Positions 1 to 9,390 are shown, counted from the stretch's first letter. The stretch is DNA of 64,000 nt from Bog-532 sp963833835 (GCA_963833835.1 CAWHZI010000007.1:558001-622000), one strand, 5' to 3'. A program made the numbers and translations. Notes: generated by a model from the sequence alone, not told the origin.

Positions 1-1
1 C

Positions 2-565
2 AAGGCGGCCCTGCTGGCTGGCCTGGCCGATCAGGCCCACTCCGGTAGTCACCTGATCGCCTCCGACCTGCGCCCGCACCGGGCCGGGCTGACCGCCGAG
101 CACCTGCGCCGGCTGCCCAGCGCCGCCACGATCGCGGCCGACGGGCGGGTCGGGGCCTGGCGCCCCGGCACGTTCGCGCGGGTGCTGGCCGACGTGCCGT
201 GCTCGGGCCTGGGTGCGCTGCGCCGACGCCCGGAGGCCCGCTGGCGCAAGTCGCCTGAGGACATCGAGGGCCTGGTGCCGCTGCAGCGGGACCTGCTGAA
301 CGCGGCCATCGACAGCGCCCGGCCCGGTGGCGTGGTCGGCTACGTGACCTGCACGCCGCACCAGGCCGAAACCGAGGGCGTGGTGGCCGACGTGCTGTCC
401 GCCCGCGACGACGTGACCGTGCTGGACGCGCCCGCCGTCCTGGCCGACGCGCTGGGCCGCCCCGTCCCCGGCGTCAGCCGCGGGCCCGGCGGCCGGTACG
501 TCCAGCTCTGGCCGCACCGGCACGGCACCGACGCGCTGTTCCTGGCCCTGCTGCGCCGAACCTGA
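2..565 (+). CDS. rsmB: 16S rRNA (cytosine-C5)-methyltransferase RsmB, C-terminal part
   Basis: This is the C-terminal part of a Fmu/Sun/RsmB-type enzyme, which methylates a cytosine of 16S rRNA using S-adenosylmethionine. The frame is open from the window edge, so the N-terminal RNA-binding domain and the start lie outside. Visible motifs are the SAM-pocket segment around GSHLIASDLRPHRA, the DVPCSGLGALRRRPE block (motif IV, whose Cys releases the product) and YVTCTPHQAET (motif VI, whose Cys is the nucleophile). The usual motif VI is TCSPH, so TCTPH is a small variation. rpe lies about 0.9 kb downstream, and rsmB followed by rpe is a common actinobacterial order. Identification is from motifs and synteny. 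Confidence 0.9.
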   Translation, partial: KAALLAGLADQAHSGSHLIASDLRPHRAGLTAEHLRRLPSAATIAADGRVGAWRPGTFARVLADVPCSGLGALRRRPEARWRKSPEDIEGLVPLQRDLLNAAIDSARPGGVVGYVTCTPHQAETEGVVADVLSARDDVTVLDAPAVLADALGRPVPGVSRGPGGRYVQLWPHRHGTDALFLALLRRT

Positions 566-587
566 GCCACCCCGGGCCTGTGGCCGG

Positions 588-1371
588 TCAGGACGTGAGC
601 GCGCGGCCTGATCCGGGGCGGAGCCGCTTGCCGCCGATATCGGCCCGCTCGCCCTCGGCGTAGCCGGACCGGTAGCCGTTGCCGGAGTAGGTGATCCGGG
701 TCCGCCGGGTTCGCGGGTAGGCCTCCTGCACGTGCCAGGCGCACCACCAGCGACCGGTCGGCCAGGACCAGCTCGGTCGACGTGCCGCCGCTGTCCCGGC
801 CGCTGCTGGTGGCGTCGCTGGCCGCCCGCTCCTCGGCCGCCCGGACCCGGGCCGTCACCGCGCTGGAGTAGCCCAGCAGCCAGCTGCGGCGCCACGCCCG
901 CGGGCTGCGCGCGGTGGCCGGCACCTGGGTCGCGGCCAGGCCGTGCGCCATCTGCACCAGCAGCGAGGTGTACAGCAGCTCGGTCCGTTCCAGGTCTGAG
1001 GCGTAGCCGAACACGTGGACCCGCTTGCCGGTGGCCACCGGCAGCAGTACGCACTGGCAGCGCATGGCGCTGACCAGCCCGGCCAGCAGGTGCGCGCGCA
1101 CGTCCGCCCACGGGTTCGGCACGTCGATCACCCGGTCGGCGGGCCGGTCGGTCTCGGGCCGGGTCGCGGCCAGCAGCGCCCGGTCGATCCCGTACCGGGC
1201 CATCAGCTCGGCTGCCTTTGCGGTCAGCGCTTCGGCCTCGGCCGGGGTGACGCTATCGTCCTCGGCCTTGGCCAGCAGCTTCCGGACGCGTTCGAGCAGT
1301 GTTTGCTCGGACCGGGCCTGCCCGGGCTGGGCCGCCTCCGGCCGGCTTGCTGACGGCTCTGGTCGTTCCAC
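588..1371 (-). CDS. DUF2786 domain protein, interrupted by one frameshift
   Basis: Function is unknown; DUF2786 proteins are small actinobacterial proteins with a helical N-terminal motif, seen here as LLERVRKLLAKAEDD followed by TPAEAEALTAKAAELM. I prefer the GTG at 1371, because the ATG at 1431 would overlap the rpe start codon on the other strand. The frame is good to about position 740. There the reading must shift by one base to continue as HVQEAYPRTRRTRITYSGNG and end in GRALTS and a stop at 588-590. Without the shift the frame runs antisense into rsmB, which is implausible. It is most likely an intact gene with an indel error near 731-740. Confidence 0.7.
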
Positions 1372-1429
1372 GCCCCAAACGGTACCCAGAGGCAACGACA
1401 GTGTGAGGCCGCCCGGCACAATGACTGTC

Positions 1430-2113
1430 ATGGCCGTTCAGATCTCGCCCAGCATCCTGTCCGCGGACTTTGCCCGGCTCGCCGATGAGGCCGCGGCCGT
1501 GACCCCGGCCGCCGACTGGCTGCACGTGGACGTCATGGACTACCACTTCGTGCCGAACCTCACCCTCGGCCTGCCAGTGGTCCAGTCGCTGCTCAAGCAC
1601 ACCAGCCTGCCGGTCGACTGCCACCTGATGATCGACGACCCGGACCAGTGGGCCCCGGCCTACGCCGAGGCGGGGGCGGGCAACGTCACGATCCACGCCG
1701 AAGCGGTCCGGGCCCCGGTCCGCACGCTGCGGGAGATCCGCAACGCCGGCGCCCGGGCCGGGCTGGCGGTCAACCCGGGCACCCCGGTGGAACCGTACGA
1801 GGACCTGCTGGACGAGCTCGACATGCTGCTGCTGATGACCGTCGAGCCCGGTTTCGGTGGCCAGCGCTTCCTCGATCTGGTCATGCCCAAGCTGCGCCGG
1901 GCCCGGGCCATGGTCGCCCGGCACGGTGGCTCGGTGTGGCTGCAGGTCGACGGCGGGGTCAGCGACGAGACCATCGAACGGTGCGCGGACGCCGGCGCCG
2001 ACGTGTTCGTGGCCGGGTCGGCGGTCTACTCCGCCGACGATCCGGCCCGGGCCGTGCAGGCCCTGCGCGCCCAGGCCGAACGGGCCACCGCTCACGCCGA
2101 CTGGACGAAGTGA
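1430..2113 (+). CDS. rpe: Ribulose-phosphate 3-epimerase
   Basis: Rpe interconverts ribulose-5-phosphate and xylulose-5-phosphate in the pentose phosphate pathway (cytosolic TIM barrel, metal-dependent). The sequence shows the family signatures in order: QISPSILSADFARL at the N-terminus, the metal and catalytic block LHVDVMDYHFVPNLT, the CHLMIDDPDQW histidine block, MTVEPGFGGQRF, and LQVDGGVSDETI near the C-terminus. The length of 228 residues is normal. An in-frame ATG at 1421 is possible, but 1430 gives the usual N-terminus. The gene diverges from the DUF2786 gene, with start regions almost touching. The product feeds ribulose-5-phosphate, which RibBA encoded 10 kb downstream also uses. Confidence 0.96.
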   Translation: MAVQISPSILSADFARLADEAAAVTPAADWLHVDVMDYHFVPNLTLGLPVVQSLLKHTSLPVDCHLMIDDPDQWAPAYAEAGAGNVTIHAEAVRAPVRTLREIRNAGARAGLAVNPGTPVEPYEDLLDELDMLLLMTVEPGFGGQRFLDLVMPKLRRARAMVARHGGSVWLQVDGGVSDETIERCADAGADVFVAGSAVYSADDPARAVQALRAQAERATAHADWTK

Positions 2114-2120
2114 GGCTGTT

Positions 2121-2444
2121 ATGACTGCTGACGTCACCGAGCCCGCGGTCCGGGCGCTGATCGACGCGATCAACGCCGGGGACCGGGACGCATTCTTCGC
2201 CGCGCTGACCCCGGACGCCACCATGTCCGACGATGGCCAGGACCGTGACCTGCACCAGTGGGTGGACCGGGAGATCTTCTCCAGCCAGGGCCGGATGAGC
2301 GTGGAGTCGGCCACCGACGGCGGCCGGTCACTGATCGCCGGCTACAGCAACGCCACCTACGGCGCCATGCGCGTGTTCTGGCGGTTCACCCTGAGCGACG
2401 GCAAGATCAGCCGTTTCGAGACCGGCCAGGCCGGACCCGGCTAG
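2121..2444 (+). CDS. NTF2-like (SnoaL-type) small protein
   Basis: A 107-residue protein with the pattern of the nuclear transport factor 2/SnoaL fold: an N-terminal helix (VRALIDAINAGDRDAFFAAL) followed by TPDATMSDDGQD, and a C-terminal strand pair ending in FWRFTLSDGKISRFETG. Such proteins are cone-shaped enzymes or binding domains; the substrate cannot be told here. It starts 7 bases after the rpe stop and is probably co-transcribed with it. The 3' end nearly meets the convergent regulator gene. The fold call comes from sequence pattern only. Confidence 0.7.
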   Translation: MTADVTEPAVRALIDAINAGDRDAFFAALTPDATMSDDGQDRDLHQWVDREIFSSQGRMSVESATDGGRSLIAGYSNATYGAMRVFWRFTLSDGKISRFETGQAGPG

Positions 2445-2450
2445 CCCGCC

Positions 2451-3290
2451 TCAGCGCAGGGCCTGCGTCCCGATCACCGACAGCAGCCGCAGCTTCTCGG
2501 CCGCCTCGCTGCCGGCCGGGGCGGTGTAGGCGATGATGCGCAGGTCGCTGCCGTCCACCGTGAGCACGTCGCAGTCCACGGTGATCAGTCCGACGTCCGG
2601 ATGGTCGAAGGTCTTGTGCGACTCCCGGTGCGTGCCCACCACGCCGGCTTCCCAGAGGGTGGCGAACCGCAGGCTGGCCGCCCGCAGGTCGGCGATGAGC
2701 TGCCGCAGGTCGGCGTCCTCCGGGTAGCGGGCGGTAGCCGACCGCAGGTCGGCCACGGACGATTCCTCGAACCGGGCCTCGTCCTCGGCGGTCCGGACCA
2801 CCCGGGCCCACTGGCCGGTGAAGTACCGCCATAGCACGTTCCGGTCCCGCCCTGTCCGCCCGGACGGGTCTCCGGTCAGCGCGGCCCATAGCGAGTTCCA
2901 GGCGATCAGGTTCCAGGCCGCGTCGTTGACGCTGACCGGCACGCCGGTCAGCTGATCCAGCAGCCGCTGCACCCCGGGGGTGAGCTGGGCGGTGATGTGA
3001 CCAGGCCGCGGCGGTGCCTGCCCGGCCAGCCGGAACAGATGGTCCTGTTCCTCCCGGGACAGCCGCAGAGCCCGGCCCAGGGCGCCAAGCACCTGCGCCG
3101 ACGGCGCGGTGGCGCGGCCCTGCTCCAGCCGGGTGATGTAGTCGGCCGACACCCCGGCCAGCATGGCCAGTTCCTCGCGCCGCAGCCCGGGCGCGCGCCG
3201 GGCCCGGCCCGCGGGCAGTCCCGTCTCGGCGGGGGACACCCGGTCCCGCCAGCACCGCAGCGCCGCGCCGAGCTCCCCATGATCAGTCAT
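2451..3290 (-). CDS. Helix-turn-helix regulator with MmyB-like ligand-binding domain
   Basis: A DNA-binding regulator of 279 residues. The N-terminal XRE-type helix-turn-helix is visible at about residues 20-75 (GLRREELAMLAGVSADYITR, then LEQGRATAPSAQVL). It is followed by the MmyB-like PAS-type domain, recognisable from NDAAWNLIAWNSLWAAL, the central VRTAEDEARFEE and SHKTFDHPDVGLITVDCDVL. This family commonly sits divergently from a short-chain dehydrogenase and represses it. That is the arrangement here, with the SDR gene starting about 100 bases upstream on the other strand. The ligand is unknown. Confidence 0.9.
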   Translation of the reverse strand: MTDHGELGAALRCWRDRVSPAETGLPAGRARRAPGLRREELAMLAGVSADYITRLEQGRATAPSAQVLGALGRALRLSREEQDHLFRLAGQAPPRPGHITAQLTPGVQRLLDQLTGVPVSVNDAAWNLIAWNSLWAALTGDPSGRTGRDRNVLWRYFTGQWARVVRTAEDEARFEESSVADLRSATARYPEDADLRQLIADLRAASLRFATLWEAGVVGTHRESHKTFDHPDVGLITVDCDVLTVDGSDLRIIAYTAPAGSEAAEKLRLLSVIGTQALR

Positions 3291-3391
3291 CCCTCCAGTA
3301 TGCGCGGCCGCGGCCCACCGGGCCTGGTACCGCCAGTCCCAGGAAGAAGCGGCTACTGCCTGGCCCGCGGGCCGCCGGGCAGGATGAAGCC

Positions 3392-4096
3392 ATGACCATT
3401 ACCTTGATCACCGGCGCCAACAAGGGACTCGGCCAGGAGACTGCCCGCCAGCTGATCGCGGCCGGGCACACCGTCTACGCGGGTGCCCGGGACGAGCAGC
3501 GCGGCAAGGAAGCGGCCGCCCAGCTCGGGGCCCGATTCGTCCGCATCGATGTGACTGACGACGACTCGGTCGCGGCGGCCGCGGCCCAGATCCAGGCCGA
3601 GACGGGCGGCCTCGACGTTCTCATCAACAATGCGGGCATCCCCGGCGGCCGCACGTTCCCGGGCGACGTCACCGTGGCCGACGTCCAGCGGGTCTACGCG
3701 GTCAACGTGTACGGCGTGATCCGGGTCACGCACGCCTTCCTGCCACTGCTGGAGGCCAGCGCCGCCCCGGTCATCGTCAACGTCAGCAGCGGCCTCGGCT
3801 CGTTCGGCATCACCACCAACCCGGCCCGGATGGAATCCCAGTTCCCGACCCTGGCCTACAGCTCGGCCAAGGCCGCGGTGAACATGCTGACCTCGCAGTA
3901 CGCCAAGGCCTTCCCGCGGCTGAAGATCAACGCGGTCGACCCCGGCTACACCGCCACCGACCTCAACGCCCACCGCGGCACCCAGACCATCGAGGAGGGC
4001 GCCGAGATCATCGTCACGATGGCCCGGATCGGTGCGGACGGCCCCGGCGCCCCGACCGGCGGCTACTTCGACCGGAACGGCCCCATTCCCTGGTAA
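3392..4096 (+). CDS. Short-chain dehydrogenase/reductase (SDR)
   Basis: An NAD(P)-dependent oxidoreductase of 234 residues with a complete classical SDR set: the cofactor-binding TGANKGLGQETAR near the N-terminus, NNAG at about residue 83, the catalytic Ser in VIVNVSSGLGSFG and the YxxxK pair in AYSSAKAAV, followed by VDPGYTATDLN. The NANKGLG-type glycine motif resembles carbonyl reductase-like SDRs. The gene diverges from the MmyB-type regulator, which probably controls it. The GNAT gene follows after 10 bases. The substrate is not predictable. Confidence 0.93.
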   Translation: MTITLITGANKGLGQETARQLIAAGHTVYAGARDEQRGKEAAAQLGARFVRIDVTDDDSVAAAAAQIQAETGGLDVLINNAGIPGGRTFPGDVTVADVQRVYAVNVYGVIRVTHAFLPLLEASAAPVIVNVSSGLGSFGITTNPARMESQFPTLAYSSAKAAVNMLTSQYAKAFPRLKINAVDPGYTATDLNAHRGTQTIEEGAEIIVTMARIGADGPGAPTGGYFDRNGPIPW

Positions 4097-4106
4097 ACAC
4101 GCAGTC

Positions 4107-4913
4107 ATGGGCACGCCGATTACTAACGCTGACATCGCCGCGCTGGACCGGGTGGGCGCACTGACCTGGCCTGGGACCGAGACCGAACCGCTCGGCGACT
4201 GGCTGCTGCGAGCTGGGGCCGGGTTTACCGGCCGGGCCAACAGCGTCCTGACCACGGGTGCCCCCGGGGTGCCGCTGCCCGAGGCGGCGGAGCGTATCCG
4301 CCGCTGGTACACGGCCCGCGGCCTGACCCCGATGGCGTCGGTCAGCTATCCGGCGGGTCAGCCGGAGCGCAACCCGCTGGACCGGTTCCTCGCCGGCCAG
4401 GGCTGGACGCTGCGCGACGAGGCCACGGTGATCGTGATGACCCAGAGCTCAACGGCCGCCAGCCCGGCAGCCGCCGCCCTGCCGGTCCGCCTAGACGATC
4501 AGCCCAGCGACGACTGGCTGGCCCTCTACCACTTCCGCGGCCAGCCCGATCTGCCGCCGGTGGCCCGGACGATCCTGACCTCGGCCCCCTGGCAGGCGTT
4601 CGCGTCCGCCCGGGACGGTGACCGGACCGTGGCCATCGGCCGCGTCGCCGGAACCGGAAGCAACGCCGCCGGGACCGGAAGCAACGGAGCCCACTGGGCC
4701 GGCCTGACCGCGATCGAGGTCGCTCCGGCCTACCGCCGCCGTGGCCTGGGCGCCGCCGTCACCACCGCCCTTATCGCGCACGCCGCCCAGCGTGGCGCCG
4801 ACCGCGTCTTCCTCCAAGTCGAAGACGACAACGAGGCCGCCCTGGCCCTGTACCGCCGGCTCGGATTCATCACCCACCACGGCTACCACTACCGGGTCGC
4901 CCCGGAGAGCTAG
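4107..4913 (+). CDS. GNAT-family N-acetyltransferase
   Basis: A 268-residue protein whose C-terminal half is a GNAT acetyltransferase: GLTAIEVAPAYRRRGLGAAV holds the acetyl-CoA pyrophosphate-binding R/Q-x-x-G-x-G/A loop, and VFLQVEDDNEAALALYRRLG is the conserved strand-helix at the end of the fold. The N-terminal 130 residues (WLLRAGAGFTGRANSVL) look like a degenerate second GNAT half, common in actinobacterial paralogues. The acceptor substrate is unknown. A short duplication, GTGSNAAGTGSNGAH, occurs just before the CoA-binding loop. The stop codon lies in a CTAG tetranucleotide shared with the stop of the convergent epimerase gene. Confidence 0.88.
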   Translation: MGTPITNADIAALDRVGALTWPGTETEPLGDWLLRAGAGFTGRANSVLTTGAPGVPLPEAAERIRRWYTARGLTPMASVSYPAGQPERNPLDRFLAGQGWTLRDEATVIVMTQSSTAASPAAAALPVRLDDQPSDDWLALYHFRGQPDLPPVARTILTSAPWQAFASARDGDRTVAIGRVAGTGSNAAGTGSNGAHWAGLTAIEVAPAYRRRGLGAAVTTALIAHAAQRGADRVFLQVEDDNEAALALYRRLGFITHHGYHYRVAPES

Positions 4914-5890
4914 CGCGTGGTGTACACCCCGGTGCTCTCCTCGTGGTAGCCCTTGACTCCCACGGCCAGGGCCAGCGGGCTGCGGAAGTCACGGTCCTCC
5001 CGCAGCGCGTCCAGCACGTGCCGGAAGTCATACCGTGGCCTCCAGCCCAGCTCGGCCCGGGCCTTCGCGTTCACGTAGACGCGGCCGATCCCCGGGAACA
5101 TCCGCCAGCCCCGGCTCGTGTACACGTCCCCGAAGTCGGGGAACCGGCGCCGCACCACCTCCGGGGCGGCGGTGCGCAGGTCGGCCAGGTCGTCCCGGGT
5201 GAACGGGGTGGTCGCGCTGATGATGTACCGGCCGAACCCGATCTGCGGCGCCCGCTCCAAGGCCAGCAGGTGCGCGTCGGCCACATCCTGCAGGTCCACC
5301 CGGCGGTACAGGTACTCGTTGGCCTTGATGTTCCCGTCCTGGTAGGCGGTGCGCACGTCGTCGACGTCGTCCGGCTCGGGGAAGAACCGGGCCGTGCGCA
5401 ACACCACCACCGGCAGCCCCCGGTCCCGCTGGATGATCTCGCACAGGTTCTCCGCCGCGGTCTTGGTCACCCCGTAGATGTTGCGCGGCACCGGGGCGAC
5501 GTCCTCGGTGATCCAGGCCGCGGGCTGTCCGGCGGCCGGGGTCAGCGCACGGCCGAACGCGCTGGTGCTGCTGGTGAAGACGAAGCTGGCCACGCCGGCC
5601 GCGGCCGCCTCCTCGGCCAGCACATGCGTCCCGGTCACGTTGGTGTCCACGAACTCCTGCTGGCTGTGCGAGGCCACATGCGGCTTGTGCAAGGTGGCGG
5701 TGTGCAGCACGGCCGACACCCCGTCCAGGCAGGACCGGACCAGCTCCCGGTCGGTGATCGATCCGGTCACGGTGGTGCCGGGCGAGTCCAGCACGTCCAG
5801 CCCGGTCACCTCGTAGCCGCGGTCGCGCAGCACCCGGGTCAGCGCGTCGCCCAGATGCCCGGCGCTCCCGGTCACTAGTACTTTCGCCAT
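4910..5890 (-). CDS. NAD-dependent epimerase/dehydratase (extended SDR)
   Basis: An extended SDR enzyme of about 327 residues that probably acts on a sugar nucleotide or similar substrate. The N-terminal Rossmann motif reads VLVTGSAGHLGDAL. An acidic residue in GLDVLD suggests NAD rather than NADP. The catalytic elements are the Ser/Thr run FVFTSSTSAFG and the YxxxK in NIYGVTKTAAENL. The C-terminus holds the usual substrate-binding helices (VYVNAKARAELGWRPRYDF). I chose the ATG at 5890 (MAKVLVTG); one at 5899 is also in frame. The gene is convergent with the GNAT gene, sharing four bases, and divergent from the desaturase. Confidence 0.88.
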   Translation of the reverse strand: MAKVLVTGSAGHLGDALTRVLRDRGYEVTGLDVLDSPGTTVTGSITDRELVRSCLDGVSAVLHTATLHKPHVASHSQQEFVDTNVTGTHVLAEEAAAAGVASFVFTSSTSAFGRALTPAAGQPAAWITEDVAPVPRNIYGVTKTAAENLCEIIQRDRGLPVVVLRTARFFPEPDDVDDVRTAYQDGNIKANEYLYRRVDLQDVADAHLLALERAPQIGFGRYIISATTPFTRDDLADLRTAAPEVVRRRFPDFGDVYTSRGWRMFPGIGRVYVNAKARAELGWRPRYDFRHVLDALREDRDFRSPLALAVGVKGYHEESTGVYTTR

Positions 5891-6028
5891 GGCCGACACG
5901 ATAGGCGCGGGTCCCGCGCGACGGCATTCCGTTTTCCCGGCGTCGGCCGGATGTGCGGTGCCGTTCCCGCGCTGGTCAATCCGGCCTTATACGGTGAATC
6001 AGGCCCACCGCCGACAAACCGGGAGCCC

Positions 6029-7168
6029 ATGGTGTCATCCATCGAGACCCCCGCCAGCAGCGAGACGGGACCCGGCAGCGAGTTCGCTGCGCTGTCCCGG
6101 CGGGTGCGGCAGGCCGGCCTGCTGCGCCGCCGCCGGGCCTGGTACGCCTGGCGGATCAGCGGCACGGCCGCGGCGCTGGTCGCGGGCTGGGTCCTGTTCG
6201 TGCTGGCCGGCGACTCCTGGTGGCAGATCGCGGTGGCGGTGCTGCTGGCGGCGGTGTTCGCCCAGCTCGGCTTCCTCGGCCACGACGCCGGCCACCGGCA
6301 GATCTTCGCCACCCGCCGGTCGAACTACGCGCTGGGGGTGGCCTGCGGGAACCTGGCCATCGGGCTCAGCTACGGCTGGTGGGTGTCCAAGCACAACCGG
6401 CACCACGCTCACCCCAACACCGAGGGCGAAGATCCCGACATCATGATCGGCGTGCTGGCCTTCTCCGGGAGCCGGGCCCGGGCCGCGGCCGGGTTGCGGC
6501 GAATGATCTTCCGCTACCAGGCCTGGCTGCTCATCCCGATGCTGTTGCTCGAGGGGGTCTCGCTGCACGGGTCCAGCATCCGCGCCCTGACCCGCCGGCG
6601 CTCTACCAAAGCCGTGCGCAGCCGTACCGCCGAGACCGCGCTGCTGGCCCTGCACTTCGCGGCCTACCTGAGCGCGGTGTTCCTGCTGCTGTCGCCGGTC
6701 AAGGCGGTGGTGTTCATTTTGGTGCAGCAGGGCCTGTTCGGTTTCTACCTGGGCTGCTCGTTCGCCCCCAACCACAAGGGCATGCCGGTGCTGGCCTCGG
6801 GGGAGCGAGTCGGTTTCCTGCGACAGCAGGTGCTGACCTCACGCAACGTCCGGGGCGGCTGGCTGACCGACGCGGCCCTGGGCGGCCTGAACCACCAGAT
6901 CGAGCACCACCTGTTCCCGTCGATGCCCCGGCCGAACCTGCGCCGCGCCCGGCCCCTCATCAAGGCGTTCTGCACCGAGCGCGGGCTGCCCTACGCCGAG
7001 GCCAGCCTGCTCGGTTCCTACGCCCAGGCGCTGCGCTACCTCAACCAGGTTGGCCGTCAGACCCGGTGGCTGACCAACGATCCAGCAACGGCGGCAGCTC
7101 CGTCAGGCTCGTTATCACCGCGTCGGGCTCGGCGTCCGGGTAGGCCGGCACCTCACTGTGCGGGATGA
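6029..7168 (+). CDS. Membrane fatty acid desaturase
   Basis: A di-iron acyl-lipid desaturase of about 379 residues. All three histidine boxes are present: GHDAGHR near residue 93, HNRHHAHPN near 130, and NHQIEHHLFPSMPRPNLR near 294. Hydrophobic segments before box 1 and between boxes 2 and 3 (the latter includes LHFAAYLSAVFLLLSPVKAVV) fit the usual four-helix topology. The product would be an unsaturated membrane fatty acid, but regiospecificity cannot be read. The last roughly 40 residues are Arg/Pro/Ala-rich and overlap the 3' end of the convergent HAD gene by 128 bases, so the true C-terminus may be shorter if an indel is present. Confidence 0.93.
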   Translation: MVSSIETPASSETGPGSEFAALSRRVRQAGLLRRRRAWYAWRISGTAAALVAGWVLFVLAGDSWWQIAVAVLLAAVFAQLGFLGHDAGHRQIFATRRSNYALGVACGNLAIGLSYGWWVSKHNRHHAHPNTEGEDPDIMIGVLAFSGSRARAAAGLRRMIFRYQAWLLIPMLLLEGVSLHGSSIRALTRRRSTKAVRSRTAETALLALHFAAYLSAVFLLLSPVKAVVFILVQQGLFGFYLGCSFAPNHKGMPVLASGERVGFLRQQVLTSRNVRGGWLTDAALGGLNHQIEHHLFPSMPRPNLRRARPLIKAFCTERGLPYAEASLLGSYAQALRYLNQVGRQTRWLTNDPATAAAPSGSLSPRRARRPGRPAPHCAG

Positions 7169-7793
7169 GCACCGCACGCATGCCGAGGGACTTGGCTCCG
7201 TGGATGTCGTCGTAGGGGCGGTCACCGACGAACACGCAGGCCGCAGGGTCATCGACCCCGACGGCGGCCATGGCCCGCCGGAACGCCTCCGGATGCGGCT
7301 TGGTCCACGGGATCTCGCTGCTGTACACGGCGCCGTCGATCAGGTCCAGCACCTCATCCCGGACGAACACCCGCTCGTGCGCGCTGCGCGGCCACATCGT
7401 GTTGGACAGAACCCCGACCTTGATCCCGCGCCGTCGCAGCTCACGGAGCACCGCCGGGGCGTCGGGATCGGTCAGCGTGTGCGGGTCCCAGTGCTGGTAG
7501 TAGTCGGCCAGCAGGGCGTCGGTCGGTTCGACCCCGGCCCGGTCCATGACCTGGGCCAGCGTGGCGCTGGTGGAGGCGGTACCGGCGGTCAGCCACAGCG
7601 CGTGCTCGGCGGCGCAGATGGCCGCGGCGACCTCTTCGGCCCGGCCCGGCGGGAAGTGCGGCCCGCACACCATCTGCCACAGCGCCTCGTGGTCGATGGT
7701 GTGCCAGGGGGTCAGCGTGCCGCCCCAGTCAAAGATGACCGCCCGCACCGCCGTGGGGCCCGTGGGACCCGTGGGGCCCGTGGAACCCGTCAT
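7041..7793 (-). CDS. HAD-superfamily hydrolase
   Basis: A haloacid-dehalogenase-like phosphatase of 250 residues. Motif I is VIFDWGGTLTPW, where the second Asp of DxDxT is replaced by Gly; this occurs in a known HAD subgroup. Motif II is VGVLSNT, motif III the Lys in WTKPHPEAFRRAM, and motif IV VFVGDRPYDDIHGAKSLGM. The N-terminus has a collagen-like run (GSTGPTGPTGPT) encoded by a short GC-rich tandem repeat, so the true start may lie just after it. Its ATG overlaps the stop of the FAD monooxygenase gene, so the two are co-transcribed and translationally coupled. Confidence 0.9.
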   Translation of the reverse strand: MTGSTGPTGPTGPTAVRAVIFDWGGTLTPWHTIDHEALWQMVCGPHFPPGRAEEVAAAICAAEHALWLTAGTASTSATLAQVMDRAGVEPTDALLADYYQHWDPHTLTDPDAPAVLRELRRRGIKVGVLSNTMWPRSAHERVFVRDEVLDLIDGAVYSSEIPWTKPHPEAFRRAMAAVGVDDPAACVFVGDRPYDDIHGAKSLGMRAVLIPHSEVPAYPDAEPDAVITSLTELPPLLDRWSATGSDGQPG

Positions 7794-9309
7794 GAAGCGT
7801 GCACCAGGTGGGCCAGCGCGCCGACAGGGTCGGCGGCCGGGTCGTCGCTGGCCCAGCCGATGTAGGCGTCCGGCCGGACCAGCACCGTGGTCCGCGCGGG
7901 CTGGGCCAGCGCCACCGTCTCGACGTGCCCGGCCAGCGGACCGCCCAGCGGACCGCCCAAGCGTCCGGACCGCCCAACCCGTCCGGACCGCCCAGTCCGT
8001 CGCCCGGCCGCCCGTCGCGAAGGGCGCCGCCGTCCGGGGTGACCAGCAGGAACCGGCCGCTCCGCAGCGCCTCGTACAGCCGGCGCCCGTCGGCCAGTCG
8101 CAGGTCGGCCACCCGCCGGCCGGTCAGCGGGTGCGCGCCGCGAGGCGCGGGGTAGCTGATGGCCAGGCCGGAGATGGCCCCGGCCATGCGGTTGGCCAGC
8201 GGCCGGACCTTGCTCAGCGTGCGCACCGCGGCCGACCGCCCCGCCCGCAGGGGCGCCGGGACGTGCAGCAGCGCCCCGTGCAGCAGCGCGCTGCTGGACC
8301 GCAGCACCTGTTCGCCGACCGGGTGCCGTTCGGCCTGGTAGGTGTCGAGCAACCCGTCCCCAGCCCAGCCGGCCGCCACCGCGGCCAGCTTCCAGCCCAG
8401 GTTGGCCGCATCCTGGATGCCGGTGTTCATGCCCTGGCCGCCGGCCGGGGAGTGCACGTGGGCCGCGTCGCCGGCCAGGAACACCCGGCCGACCCGGTAC
8501 TGCGGCACCTGGCGCTCGTCGCTGTGGAACCGGGACAGCCAGCGCGGCTCGCCCATCCCGTAATCGGTGCCGAACACCTGCCGCACGGTGGCCCGTATCT
8601 CGTCCGCGCTGACCGGGGCGTCGTCCGGCTGCTGGTTGTCCCGTCTCCAGGCCACCACCCGGAACCAGCCGTCGCCGAACGGCGCGATCAGCGCGAACGC
8701 GTCGCCGGTGCTGTTCGCGGCCACGGTGCCGGTGGGCTCCTCGGCCAGCGGCACGTCGGCCAGCATGACCGACCGCACCACCGCGCGCCCGGGGAACGGC
8801 AGGCCCACCGCCGACCGGACCGTGCTGTGGGCCCCGTCCGCCCCGACCACGTAGGCCGCGCGGATCGTCCGCCGCTGCGGGCCGCCGGTGCGCTCCAGCG
8901 TCACCTCGACCTCGTCGCCGTTTTGGCGCAGCCCGATCACCGCGGCGCCTTCCCGGATCTCGGCCCCGAGCGCGCGGGCGCGGGCGGCCAGCACCCGCTC
9001 GGTCTCGTACTGCGGGGTGACCAGGGTGAACGGGAACCGGCTGGGCAGCGCGCCCAGGCTCAGCTCGCTCTGGCCGAACATCCGCAGCCCGCGCACGGGG
9101 GTGCCCCGGGCGATCAGCTCGTCGGCGATCCCGCGCGCGTCCAGTTCCTCCAGGGTGCGGGAGTGCACGGCGAACGCGCGGGTCAGGTTGGACTCGCCGG
9201 TCCGGCGCTCGGCAACCGTGCAGCGCACCCCGGCGGCGGCCAGGTCGCCGGCCAGCATCAGTCCCGCCGGGCCGGCCCCGGCGATCAGCACTTCGGTGTG
9301 GGTGGCCAT
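7790..9309 (-). CDS. FAD-dependent aromatic monooxygenase (PheA/TfdB-type), one frameshift near the 3' end
   Basis: A flavin hydroxylase of the p-hydroxybenzoate/phenol hydroxylase group, about 500 residues. It has the GxGxxG FAD motif (LIAGAGPAGLMLAGDLAAAG), the DG motif (VVGADGAHSTVRSAVG) and the GD motif (VFLAGDAAHVHSPAGGQGMN), followed by GIQDAANLGWKLAAV. Near 7950-7975, in a GGCGGTCCG-rich repeat, the reading frame must shift to continue as LAGHVETVALAQPARTTVLV and end in ALAHLVHAS and a stop at 7790-7792. That stop overlaps the HAD start as ATGA, which supports the shifted reading. The aromatic substrate is unknown. It is divergent from the transhydrogenase gene. Confidence 0.85.
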
Positions 9310-9390
9310 CTCAGGACCCATCTTTTCCCATCTGTTCAGCGGCGGGGAACCCGCAGGGGTTCTCTTTCCCGTGCGAGGGGGGCCAGACTG

